Below are positions 42,712 to 51,763 of a DNA stretch of 64,000 nucleotides, in pieces. Each line of letters begins with the position of its first letter. Within the stretch, counting starts at the first letter, position 1. A model generated the notes under the pieces. That model had not been told where the DNA came from, did no database searches, and worked only from the letters and a program-made list of their open reading frames with translations. The position numbers and the translations under genes are program-made. The stretch comes from Sphingobacterium phlebotomi (GTDB taxonomy: Bacteria > Bacteroidota > Bacteroidia > Sphingobacteriales > Sphingobacteriaceae). The DNA is taken from assembly GCF_008180195.1 (NCBI RefSeq), contig NZ_VTAV01000022.1, forward strand, positions 1-64,000. Direction: 5' to 3'.

Positions 42712-43434
42712 CTAAAATCCGATAATGCTCAACAGATCCAATTTTGCTCTTTGGGATATCGTTTGCTCCAAACCTCTATTTAAAAAATCTACCAAGGGTT
42801 TAGTTGCCTGAAGAAATCCTGCTATTTTATTATTATTCAGAGCGTTCAGAAACACCTCTTTGGGAAATTCTTCGTTCGTAAAAAAATCGCTCATTTTTAT
42901 ATAGGAAGCTACCTTCCCTCGTTGACTATAACCTAATGGCATTTTTTTTAATCTCCTTGATGTACATAACCCTTTTGTAAATAATTGTTCGAAGTCTGAA
43001 CCGCTGACAATCTGTAGCCACTGACCGGCTGATGCTAAAATTTCCGACCTTATTTTTCGAAGGGCGTTTTTTCCGGGCAGGTGGATTCCTCCTCCCAAAT
43101 AGCACCTATCGGCATATATTTGAACATAATATCCTGCCGATTCTTCCCATATCGAGTCTTTACAGACCGTAATTAGAAAATAAGGTTGTGATAATCTCTG
43201 TCTACTATCATTCCTTGGCGCTAAGCAAGATTGAATGCGCAAAAAAGGATCTAAAAAATCTTGATCTATATCCTTATCGAACTGTGAAATGACGTTGCCA
43301 AAATTATAAGCAGTTTCTTTTAATGGCTGATGAACTTCGGGATGTTTTTCAATCTGCGAATGCCTATAATCGCTACCGCGATCTTCCTGTATTTTCAGAA
43401 AATCAAATAATTCATTGCTAACCATACACAGCAT
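42712..43434 (-). CDS. DUF2461-domain protein
   Basis: 240 aa; ATG 43425 is an alternative start. DUF2461 pattern: LFDFLKIQEDRGSDYRHSQI, DFLDPFLRIQSC, YYVQIYADRCYLGGGIHLPG, PLGYSQRG, and the C-terminal FLNALNNNKIAGFLQATKPL. Function unknown. Convergent with the NAD(P)-binding gene. Confidence 0.82.
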   Translation of the reverse strand: MLCMVSNELFDFLKIQEDRGSDYRHSQIEKHPEVHQPLKETAYNFGNVISQFDKDIDQDFLDPFLRIQSCLAPRNDSRQRLSQPYFLITVCKDSIWEESAGYYVQIYADRCYLGGGIHLPGKNALRKIRSEILASAGQWLQIVSGSDFEQLFTKGLCTSRRLKKMPLGYSQRGKVASYIKMSDFFTNEEFPKEVFLNALNNNKIAGFLQATKPLVDFLNRGLEQTISQRAKLDLLSIIGF

Positions 43435-43504
43435 ATTATATTATAAACACCTAATACTCACATTTAATCCTTATCTGGAATTAAGTATCCATGACCAGCA
43501 AATG

Positions 43505-44413
43505 CTACTGTCCATGTGCCCGCATTTCCAAGCGATAAATTTGTGGAGATTTACCAAATCGGCTTTTAAAAAATTTGCTAAATGTCCCGGAATCAAAGAA
43601 GTTTAGTTCGTACATGACGTCTTTTATAGTCTTGTTCGATATATGCAGTAACATCACTGCTTCAGCGACAACAAACTCATCCAAGATGGCCTTCGGTCCA
43701 AAACCGGTTATTTCTTTAACGACCCTGCTGAGATGCTTTCGGGAAATATACAGGTGATCAGCATAAAATTGAACGGATCGCTCTTTCTTAAACTGCCTGG
43801 AAGCTAGTCCAAAAAAATCCATTACGATTTTGCTCTTCACTTCACTATCAGAGAATGAATAGTCCGAACCTCCATGTATAAGATCTGAAATTTCATAAAA
43901 CAGCAACATTAACGTCATTTTTATGATATCGCGTTGGAAGAGAGATGATTTTTCAAGCGTGTTCTTCTGATCTATATTTTTGATATAGGCCTCAAACCGC
44001 ATTGCATCCTGCTCTTCCAACACAGTGAAATTGCAAAAATCATTTCTTAATGTTTCTGTTGCATATGTTTTGTAGAGTGGTAATCCTATTTCCTGGAAAA
44101 AGTCGCCACCCGTAAATAAAGTGAGAATCTCTATATCATCACTATAGTCCAAAAGCTGCAAAGCTAACATCGGCGACAAAAAAAGTAAAGTGTTATCCTG
44201 CACTTGGTATTCCTTGAAGTTCATCATTAATCTGGCGGATCCTTTCCGTATTAAACATAATCCAAAATAATCCGTGCGGATCGGCTTTTTTTTCACCTTT
44301 GACTCCAGGTCATCTTTTCCTAACTGAAAAACCAATAATCCGTCAAAAATTTGTTTCTTGACTTGAGGATGAAACACATCCTGAAAATAAACTTTTGCTA
44401 TCTCTTCTACCAT
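43505..44413 (-). CDS. AraC-family transcriptional regulator
   Basis: 302 aa. N-terminal cupin-like sensor (SARLMMNFKEYQVQDNTLLF), C-terminal double HTH: YADHLYISRKHLSRVVKEIT and MYELNFFDSGTFSKFFKSRF with GKSPQIYR. Last gene of the minus-strand efflux operon, 27 bp after the TetR gene; it may respond to the pump's substrate. Confidence 0.88.
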   Translation of the reverse strand: MVEEIAKVYFQDVFHPQVKKQIFDGLLVFQLGKDDLESKVKKKPIRTDYFGLCLIRKGSARLMMNFKEYQVQDNTLLFLSPMLALQLLDYSDDIEILTLFTGGDFFQEIGLPLYKTYATETLRNDFCNFTVLEEQDAMRFEAYIKNIDQKNTLEKSSLFQRDIIKMTLMLLFYEISDLIHGGSDYSFSDSEVKSKIVMDFFGLASRQFKKERSVQFYADHLYISRKHLSRVVKEITGFGPKAILDEFVVAEAVMLLHISNKTIKDVMYELNFFDSGTFSKFFKSRFGKSPQIYRLEMRAHGQ

Positions 44414-44440
44414 ATTTTTGCTATGATAATGATTCCGAAC

Positions 44441-44857
44441 TCATTTACTTTTATTTATATACTCTTCGACAAACTTCTTTTCCATTTCACCGACCGCTGA
44501 TTTTAAAGCGTTGCAACGTTTCGATAGTTTATCTTCGTACTGGTAATAGGCACGCAGAACAGGATTAAATGCTATGAATACGGCCCGATAATGCACAAGC
44601 ATTTCCATTTTCTGCTGCAGTATCGGTACTCCTGTTGTTTTATGATAAATATAAGCATAACATAAAGAAAGCTCACTATAAATTACCAGGGACAACAGGC
44701 CATACATTCCGCCGAAATATTCAAAAAGTCTACTTTTACTGATACCCGCTCTTTGCACGATGTCGGTGAGTTTTATTTTGTGAAACCCGACCTCTCCCAG
44801 TAACTCCTTAACGGCTATCAACGTAATAGGAATAAAAGTAGTATCCTTAACCATCAT
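44441..44857 (-). CDS. TetR-family regulator, short
   Basis: 138 aa. The N-terminal TetR HTH is complete: GEVGFHKIKLTDIVQRAGIS, KSRLFEYFGG, followed by ligand-domain helices. The ligand part is short (usual total length about 190), with no visible frameshift nearby. Starts 8 bp after the outer-membrane factor gene, so it is part of the efflux operon and may repress it. Confidence 0.78.
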   Translation of the reverse strand: MMVKDTTFIPITLIAVKELLGEVGFHKIKLTDIVQRAGISKSRLFEYFGGMYGLLSLVIYSELSLCYAYIYHKTTGVPILQQKMEMLVHYRAVFIAFNPVLRAYYQYEDKLSKRCNALKSAVGEMEKKFVEEYINKSK

Positions 44858-44865
44858 TCAAACAA

Positions 44866-46302
44866 TTACATTACTCCGCCGCCCAAGGCTTTATATAGTG
44901 CCACTTCTGCATATAACAATTGACTCTTCACCTGCATCTGATCGAGCTCTGCTTGTAATTTTGTTTGCTGTGCAGTTAAAATCTCCAAATAAGTAGCCAT
45001 ATCGTTCTTAAATAAGATTTTTGCCTGCTCGATCAGTTCTTGATTACGCTTTACCAGTTGATTGTTATAGACCTGCTGGTCCTGCAAAGATGAAATCTGT
45101 TCGAGAATGGTAGAGACCTCCGTAACGGCTTGCAAGACACTTTCCTTAAATTGCAATTCTGCTTGTTCTGCCTGGATATTAGCCTGGTTATATGCTGTTT
45201 TCAATCGCCGTCCTTGGAGTAAAGGTTGCGTAAGCGAACCCGATAGCACCCCAAACAAAGACCCTGGAACATTGAACCAGTTACTTGCAGTGAAAGCGTT
45301 CAAACCACCTTCCGCCGTTATGCGTAAGGCCGGATACATATTTGCACGGGCTACTTTGACACCCGATGACGAACGTAAAAACGCATATTCCGCCTGTTTG
45401 ACGTCTGGACGACGGCTTAACAAGGCCGCAGGCACTCCGGTTGCCAGATTATCCCTTAGCTGTAAATCACGAATATTCCCACGTTTAGTTAAATGTTGCG
45501 GCATTTCACCTACCAACGCGTTTAACGCATTTTCCTGAACGCCTCTGTTCTCGTCGATTACCCTAATTGCTTTCAATAGGTTATCACGGCTGTTTTCAAG
45601 TTGTTGTACCGCCAGCGACGTCGTCATTCCCAGACGTAACTGTACTTTTGTTATCTCCAGTGTGCTGTCAACAATCGCTAAATTTTGTTCACTGATAACT
45701 TTCTGCTGATCTAGCAAGAGTAAGTTATAGTAACTTTGCGCAATACCCGCAATCAAGCTCGTACGAACAGCATTGGTCGCTTCCTGAGTTTCTAAATACC
45801 CTGCCAGTGTTGCTGCCTTCTGGCTTTTGATTTTGCCCCATATATCTGCTTCCCAGGAGATGGTCAATTTGGAAGAATAATCCTCCATATAGGACTGCCC
45901 CATAAATTGGCTTGCCATAATACCATTCATACTGTTGTCCGATGGTCGCGTAATAGACGCTACTCCAGCAGAAAGATCAACGAAAGGGAGGTTACCCCAT
46001 TTAGCCTGCTTCATTGTTTCTTGTGCCGACTCGATTTGCTTAATAGCAACAAGCATATTGTTATTTCTAACTAACCCACTATCAATCAATGCGATCAGCT
46101 GTTCGTCAGCAAAAAACTCGTGGTATGAAAGTGTCGCCAGCGCCTCTGTGGTGTCAATGTCTAGCTGACCATGACTATAAACAAACTCTTCCGGCACCTC
46201 TGCAGGTTGTTGCTTCGCAAGCTGTTGAGATGATCGGCACCCCGTCATGAAGCATAGCCCAAACAGGAAACCCAAAGAAACTATATTTCTTAAATTTATC
46301 AT
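44866..46302 (-). CDS. outer-membrane factor of RND efflux system (OprM/NodT type)
   Basis: 478 aa from ATG 46302; the frame is open upstream but overlaps the pump gene. Lipobox CFMTGC at about residue 20. Two OEP repeats: LIDSGLVRNNNMLVAIKQIE, SWEADIWGKIKSQKAATLAG, and LLSRRPDVKQAEYAFLRSSS, LTQPLLQGRRLKTAYNQANI. It forms the TolC-like exit duct for the pump encoded upstream. Confidence 0.92.
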   Translation of the reverse strand: MINLRNIVSLGFLFGLCFMTGCRSSQQLAKQQPAEVPEEFVYSHGQLDIDTTEALATLSYHEFFADEQLIALIDSGLVRNNNMLVAIKQIESAQETMKQAKWGNLPFVDLSAGVASITRPSDNSMNGIMASQFMGQSYMEDYSSKLTISWEADIWGKIKSQKAATLAGYLETQEATNAVRTSLIAGIAQSYYNLLLLDQQKVISEQNLAIVDSTLEITKVQLRLGMTTSLAVQQLENSRDNLLKAIRVIDENRGVQENALNALVGEMPQHLTKRGNIRDLQLRDNLATGVPAALLSRRPDVKQAEYAFLRSSSGVKVARANMYPALRITAEGGLNAFTASNWFNVPGSLFGVLSGSLTQPLLQGRRLKTAYNQANIQAEQAELQFKESVLQAVTEVSTILEQISSLQDQQVYNNQLVKRNQELIEQAKILFKNDMATYLEILTAQQTKLQAELDQMQVKSQLLYAEVALYKALGGGVM

Positions 46303-46342
46303 ATGTTTATTCCTTCTCGATTTTTTGTATAACACCAATCTA

Positions 46343-49300
46343 TTATTCATGTACATATTGCGACTCTTCATACTCCCATTCTTTTGGATCAATAGTTTTT
46401 CCGCGTAGACGTTCCTGTATATATTGACAGGCGACAAATAAAACAGGCGTAAAGAATACACCAAGTACGGTACCCAGCAGCATACCGAAAACGGCTGCAT
46501 AGCCAATCGAATGATTACCGATAGCTGATGGACCGACGGCGAAAAGCAAAGGAAGCAGCCCCGCAATAAAAGCTAATGATGTCATCAAAATCGGACGAAG
46601 TCGGGCTTTGGCACCTTCAATAGCTGCTGCCGCCAAAGGCTTGCCACTCCTGCGTCGCTGCAAAGCAAACTCGACAATCAGGATCGCATTTTTTGCCAAC
46701 AGACCAATTAACATCACCAATGCTACCTGTACATAAATATTGCTGGAAAGGTCTGCGATGGATATACCCCAAAATACACCTAGAAGCCCTACAGGAACAG
46801 CTAGTAGCACTGCAAATGGAAGGATATAGCTCTCGTACTGTGCAGCCAGCAGAAAATATACAAAGATGATACACAGTCCAAATATCATGATGGTCTGACC
46901 GGATGCCGCCCGCTCTTCTCTACTCATACCTTTCCAATCGATGGAATAGCCTTGGGGCAAAGAAGATTTACTCATCTCCTCTATAGCCTCCATGGCTTGC
47001 CCGGAACTGAAACCCGGCGCCGGCATAACCGTCAGATTTATAGCATTGAACAGGTTAAAGTGTTCCACATTTTCCGGACCGGAAACAGGTTTTAAGGTTA
47101 CCACGCTTTTTATAGGAACCATCTGCCCCAGTTTATTTTTCAGACTAATCGTCTCAATAGACTTCGGATCAGCACGGAATACGGGTTCCGACTGCAATAC
47201 TACCCGGTAGTATTTGCCGAAACGGTTGAAATCAGAAGCCTGCATACTACCATAATAGGCCTGCATAGCATCTAATACATCACTAACATCCAAGTTAAGC
47301 TGTTTGGCCAATGATTCATCTACTTTTAGTTCATATTGCGGGAAAGACGCATTGAATGTCGTAAATGCAAAGGCAATCTCGGGGCGTCCCATCAAACTTC
47401 CGATAAAATTGTTGGAGACGTTACTAAAAGCTTCCAACGTACCCGCTCCTCTATCTTGTATAACCACCTCTAAACCAGAGGTATTACCAAAACCGGGAAC
47501 AGTGGGCATTCCGGCGACTAAAAAGCTTGTTTCATCTCGGGAGGCCAGCATACCCTGAAACTGCCCGATCAACTGATTGATATCCTGTACCTCTCCGCGT
47601 TCATGGAGGGGCTTCAAACGCAGCATCAATGCTCCGGCAGATGACGAAGTACTGAAACTCATCATATTTAAACCCGAGATATTGATGATACTTTCAATTG
47701 CCGGATGAACTTCCAACATATCTTCTGCTTTTTTCAGATTTTGACTAGTGCGGTTTAATGAAGATCCTGGAGGATCGTTTGCAATGACCATTAAAAAACT
47801 CTGATCTTCATCGGGGATAAAGCCGGTAGGCGTCGAACTAAAGGCGTACACAAATAAACCGATGAATAGTGCTAGTCCGGCAAAAGCAACTGTTTTACGC
47901 TTGACCAGGAAGATAATGGATTTAGCATAACGATTCGTTAGTTTATCAAACCCTGCGTTAAACCCGGCAAAAAAGCGTTCTTTGAATGTTGTTTTCTTTT
48001 CTTCATGATGATCATGTTGTTTTAACAAAATCGCACAAAGTGCGGGACTTAGTGTTAAGGCATTGACAGCAGAAATCAAGATCGCCATCGCCAGCGTGAG
48101 TGCAAATTGCTGATAGAAAACCCCCGTAGGCCCGTCCATAAAAGCCACCGGAAGGAACACAGCAGACATCACCAACGTGATGGATATAATGGCCCCCGTA
48201 ATTTCACTCATGGCAGACATAGTCGCCGCCCGGGCATTCAATTTCTTTTTCTCCATCTTCGCGTGTACCGCCTCTACGACGACAATAGCATCATCCACTA
48301 CGATACCAATGGCCAGAACGAGTGCAAATAATGTTAGCAAGTTAATAGAGAAACCAAATAACTGCATAAAAAAGAAAGTTCCGATGATAGAGACCGGTAC
48401 AGCAATGGCCGGAATCAATGTAGATCGAAAATCCTGCAGGAAGATGAACACCACAATAAATACGAGTACGAATGCCTCCAATAACGTCATTATTACCTGC
48501 TCGATGGATTGATCTAACGATTCTTTTGAACTATACGGAACGGTGTACTTCATACCCGGAGGAAAAGAAGCCGCTAATTCTTCCAGTCGTTGGTTCATTG
48601 CTATTTCTACAGCATTCGCGTTAGAGCCTGCTGTTTGAAACAACGCAACCATCACAGCAGGTTTGTCGTCGTAACTCGTGGTCACGGTATTTGTATAAGA
48701 ACCAAACTCGATCCGGGCAACATCTTTTAACAACAGCGAAGACCCTCCACTATTTGCTCTTAAAATAATATTCTCATATTGTTCGGGTTCTGTGTATTTA
48801 CCTTCGTAGCGAATTGTATACTCAATCGCTTCTTTAGAGCTCTCTCCAAACTTCCCTGGAGCAGCATCTTTGTTCTGCGACTGTATAGCTGCTGTTATTT
48901 CTAAGGGCGTTATATCATAAGCGCTCATTTTTTGGGGATCTAACCAAACACGCATCGAATAGTCTTTGTTACCAAATACCTGTGCGTCCCCAACACCTGT
49001 TATACGTTTCAACTCGGGAACGATATTAATCTTGGCATAATTTTCCAAAAACAATTCATCCGTTGTGGAGTCTTCCGCATATAATGTCACCATGGCGACT
49101 ATACTGTTTTGCCGCTTCATGGTCGAGACACCTATTTGGTTTACCTCTGGAGGCAACATGCTCGTCGCTTGTGATACCCTGTTCTGTACGTTAACGGCTG
49201 CCTGATCCGGATCGGTCCCTAATTTGAAAATAACATTGATCATCAGACTACCATCGTTGCTAGACGTGGATGTTAGGTAATCCATGTTTTCTACACCATT

Positions 49301-49507
49301 TATGGCGTTTTCTAATGGTGGAGCCACCGCTTTTGCAATAACTTCAGCGCTCGCACCGGGGTAGGTAGCCATAACGGTTACCGTAGGCGGAGCAATTTCC
49401 GGAAACTTTGTAATTGGTAGTGACGTCATCGAAACAACGCCCAGAATAACCAATAAGATAGATATAACGGTCGCCAATACCGGCCGTTTTATTATTTTTT
49501 TCAGCAT
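46343..49507 (-). CDS. RND multidrug efflux pump, HAE1/AcrB type
   Basis: 1054 aa. Proton-relay residues are present: Asp-Asp in LAIGIVVDDAIVVVEAVHAK (TM4) and Lys in VMLIGLLAKNAILIVEFALQ (TM10). N-terminus PVLATVISILLVILGVVSMT and the porter domain PPTVTVMATYPGASAEVIAK are typical. Exports drugs, detergents or dyes from periplasm and inner-membrane leaflet. Second gene of the operon. Confidence 0.94.
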   Translation of the reverse strand: MLKKIIKRPVLATVISILLVILGVVSMTSLPITKFPEIAPPTVTVMATYPGASAEVIAKAVAPPLENAINGVENMDYLTSTSSNDGSLMINVIFKLGTDPDQAAVNVQNRVSQATSMLPPEVNQIGVSTMKRQNSIVAMVTLYAEDSTTDELFLENYAKINIVPELKRITGVGDAQVFGNKDYSMRVWLDPQKMSAYDITPLEITAAIQSQNKDAAPGKFGESSKEAIEYTIRYEGKYTEPEQYENIILRANSGGSSLLLKDVARIEFGSYTNTVTTSYDDKPAVMVALFQTAGSNANAVEIAMNQRLEELAASFPPGMKYTVPYSSKESLDQSIEQVIMTLLEAFVLVFIVVFIFLQDFRSTLIPAIAVPVSIIGTFFFMQLFGFSINLLTLFALVLAIGIVVDDAIVVVEAVHAKMEKKKLNARAATMSAMSEITGAIISITLVMSAVFLPVAFMDGPTGVFYQQFALTLAMAILISAVNALTLSPALCAILLKQHDHHEEKKTTFKERFFAGFNAGFDKLTNRYAKSIIFLVKRKTVAFAGLALFIGLFVYAFSSTPTGFIPDEDQSFLMVIANDPPGSSLNRTSQNLKKAEDMLEVHPAIESIINISGLNMMSFSTSSSAGALMLRLKPLHERGEVQDINQLIGQFQGMLASRDETSFLVAGMPTVPGFGNTSGLEVVIQDRGAGTLEAFSNVSNNFIGSLMGRPEIAFAFTTFNASFPQYELKVDESLAKQLNLDVSDVLDAMQAYYGSMQASDFNRFGKYYRVVLQSEPVFRADPKSIETISLKNKLGQMVPIKSVVTLKPVSGPENVEHFNLFNAINLTVMPAPGFSSGQAMEAIEEMSKSSLPQGYSIDWKGMSREERAASGQTIMIFGLCIIFVYFLLAAQYESYILPFAVLLAVPVGLLGVFWGISIADLSSNIYVQVALVMLIGLLAKNAILIVEFALQRRRSGKPLAAAAIEGAKARLRPILMTSLAFIAGLLPLLFAVGPSAIGNHSIGYAAVFGMLLGTVLGVFFTPVLFVACQYIQERLRGKTIDPKEWEYEESQYVHE

Positions 49508-49552
49508 AATTATCTAATAAAATATGACTTTTTATTTCAGCAATACGAGAGA

Positions 49553-50659
49553 TTACTGTTGTTTGGCATTTACTACCATGCCCGGCCTAAAGAAACCCAG
49601 ACCACCGTTCAGGACAGTTTCTCCTTTTTGGACGCCACTGCGGACATAGTAATCTTCGGTAGTCTTACCTACTACTTCAACTTCTACTTGTTCTACTTTG
49701 CTCTCGTTACTCAGCTTGTAGACATATATTTTGTCTTGTATAGCAAGTGTGGATTTTATAGGTACAAGCAGTACATCTTCTATTTTCTGGGCGATTTCTA
49801 TTCGCCCTGTATTACCCGCTCGTAATTTTCTTTCTGGGTTGCTAAATTTTGCACGGATAGCAATAGAACCTGTATTTTTATCAAACTGCCCAGCAATGGC
49901 ATCAATAACACCTTTATGATAATAGGTTTTCCCGTTGGATAGAATTAAGGTAACGGAGTCCATAGCTGTATTAGCACTTCTCTGCTCCTGAAAGTTTACA
50001 AAGGCACTCTCACTCATACTAAAATAAGCATAGACCTCATTGATATCGGTTAATAAAGTCAATGGCTCTGCAGTAGACGGACTCACCAGACTGCCTAAGC
50101 GATACGGCAAACGGCCTATAAAGCCAGATACCGGTGCCTTTATCAAACAAAAATCAAGATTGATTTTTGCGGCATTCATAGCCGCTTGCGCTTGCGCAAG
50201 GCTGGCGTGAGCCGCATCATAGGAAGCGGTTGCCTGTGTCACTTGAAGGTCGGACACTATTTTATTTTCTACGAGCTCTACTTTTCTGTCTAGATCTATT
50301 TTTATATTTTTCAAGTTCGCCACGGCCACTTCTACAGCTGCCTTCGCGGTATTATATTGTTCTAAAAAGGGGCTATCATCGATTTTAAAAAGTGATTGCC
50401 CAGCTTTGACATATGCACCCTCATCTACAAAAATCTTACTCAGATAACCTGATATCTGCGGGCGGATCTCCACATTGGTCGTTCCCTCAATAGATGCCGA
50501 ATAGGTATTTGTCGAAATTCCTTCGCCGATGTCTACTTGATGGACAGACACCTCCCGTGTAGTCATGTTTTCGTTGGGCGTACCCTTGCTCTGGCATGAA
50601 ATAAAGCTCACTACAACGCCTAAGCCTAAAAGGGCATTAAAACATCTTTTTAAATTCAT
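49553..50659 (-). CDS. RND periplasmic adaptor (membrane fusion protein, HlyD/AcrA type)
   Basis: 368 aa from ATG 50659, chosen because it gives a lipoprotein signal (GLGVVVSFISC); the frame is open to 50800. Lipoyl-type halves at RPQISGYLSKIFVDEGAYVK and ICLIKAPVSGFIGRLPYRLG-like segment FCLIKAPVSGFIGRLPYRLG, with the helical hairpin between. First gene of the efflux operon; 45 bp before the pump. Confidence 0.92.
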   Translation of the reverse strand: MNLKRCFNALLGLGVVVSFISCQSKGTPNENMTTREVSVHQVDIGEGISTNTYSASIEGTTNVEIRPQISGYLSKIFVDEGAYVKAGQSLFKIDDSPFLEQYNTAKAAVEVAVANLKNIKIDLDRKVELVENKIVSDLQVTQATASYDAAHASLAQAQAAMNAAKINLDFCLIKAPVSGFIGRLPYRLGSLVSPSTAEPLTLLTDINEVYAYFSMSESAFVNFQEQRSANTAMDSVTLILSNGKTYYHKGVIDAIAGQFDKNTGSIAIRAKFSNPERKLRAGNTGRIEIAQKIEDVLLVPIKSTLAIQDKIYVYKLSNESKVEQVEVEVVGKTTEDYYVRSGVQKGETVLNGGLGFFRPGMVVNAKQQ

Positions 50660-50829
50660 ATGTATATTAATTGTTGACGACGACAAAGATAGATAGGGAA
50701 AAACCACCCAAAAAGGCAGGAAGATTCTTCTTGTTGGCAAAAAGACGCATTTCATGTCTTCATAGATAAGCTCGCTCGCAACTGGTCTGTCAAAAAACAT
50801 ACTGTGATCTGGAGGTTGACTATGTAATA

Positions 50830-50973
50830 GTACTTTTCATAATTTAGGTTTATAATTGGTTAGTTAGTTAAAAGTCCTGAGGCTCCCCGCTTCAGGATTT
50901 TTTGTTTACCGATTTTTTCACCACAGTTACCGCGAAATCCGGGAGTCTGCATCTGCAGGCTTTGATTTTTTAT
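50830..50973 (+). repeat. A repeat (right half) joined to pieces of module C and E terminator
   Basis: TTCATAATTTAGGTTTATAA, TTGGTTAGTTAGTTAAAAG, hairpin CCTGAGG/CTTCAGG with T6 (to 50904), then ACCGATTTTTTCACCACAGT and TACCGCGAAATCCGGGAG of module C, then directly CTGCATCTGCAGGCTTTGAT of the E terminator. The B module, promoter and NTF2-like gene are gone. A collapsed cassette 23 kb away from the others. Confidence 0.65.
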
Positions 50974-51164
50974 ATGACTTAAAAACGGAAACTTAAAGAG
51001 AACGATCCGGAATTGAAGAAGTTTTGAAAATCATTCAAGCTCAAAAAGAAGCTGTAAACGCTATATAAAGAGCCTGTTCTTTTCAAAAAAACTTGGAATG
51101 AAGGAAAAAAATCGATATCCTTACATTCTATTGGATAGTCCGTATCCTAAATCATTTCATTCAT

Positions 51165-51731
51165 ATGGATCCTATAAGTATATACTTTTTTGCACTTGCT
51201 TCAATTATCGGCATGGATAACACGAGCATTGTCGCACAGAAAACAAACATTACAATTAATCCGGTCGAGAAAACCTTGGAAGTCCATCTGGAAGACCTTT
51301 TTTCGATTATCATGACAACAGACGACAGCCTTACAGTAGCTCATGAATTACAGCAAATAGTCGAATTTCATACGAATGTCGGAAAGAAAACCGCCGAGAA
51401 TTTGATCATTGAAGATATTGTTTTAAGCAAGAATGACCAGCAATTGAATGCTACTTTAAAAGGACGTTACACCGACCCTAAGGTACTTGCTGATGCTGGA
51501 ATTTCTTTTGAAGCTTCGGCTACCGGCGAATTTTCAATGATAAATATTCCAGACTGGAACATTCGCTCATCCGATGCTGTTTTGAAGGGAAATTATTGGA
51601 TCTGGACAGCAGATAAGCCCGTTACAATTGTGATGGAATCTTTTGAAAACATGCCGGACGAGTATCGGAAACATCGTCGCAGTATATTGCCTTACTGGGA
51701 GCAATCGCAAGTAAGGCAACCGAAAAAATAA
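51165..51731 (+). CDS. hypothetical 188-residue protein, probably exported
   Basis: N-terminal hydrophobic stretch (SIYFFALASIIGM), then a beta-rich soluble part (VEKTLEVHLEDLFSIIMTTD, LIIEDIVLSKNDQQLNATLK, AGISFEASATGEFSMINIPD). No family recognised. 32 bp upstream of the glycosidase gene and on the same strand, so likely co-expressed. Confidence 0.6.
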   Translation: MDPISIYFFALASIIGMDNTSIVAQKTNITINPVEKTLEVHLEDLFSIIMTTDDSLTVAHELQQIVEFHTNVGKKTAENLIIEDIVLSKNDQQLNATLKGRYTDPKVLADAGISFEASATGEFSMINIPDWNIRSSDAVLKGNYWIWTADKPVTIVMESFENMPDEYRKHRRSILPYWEQSQVRQPKK

Positions 51732-51763
51732 GGAACTTATGATTATAATTATAAGAATACATC

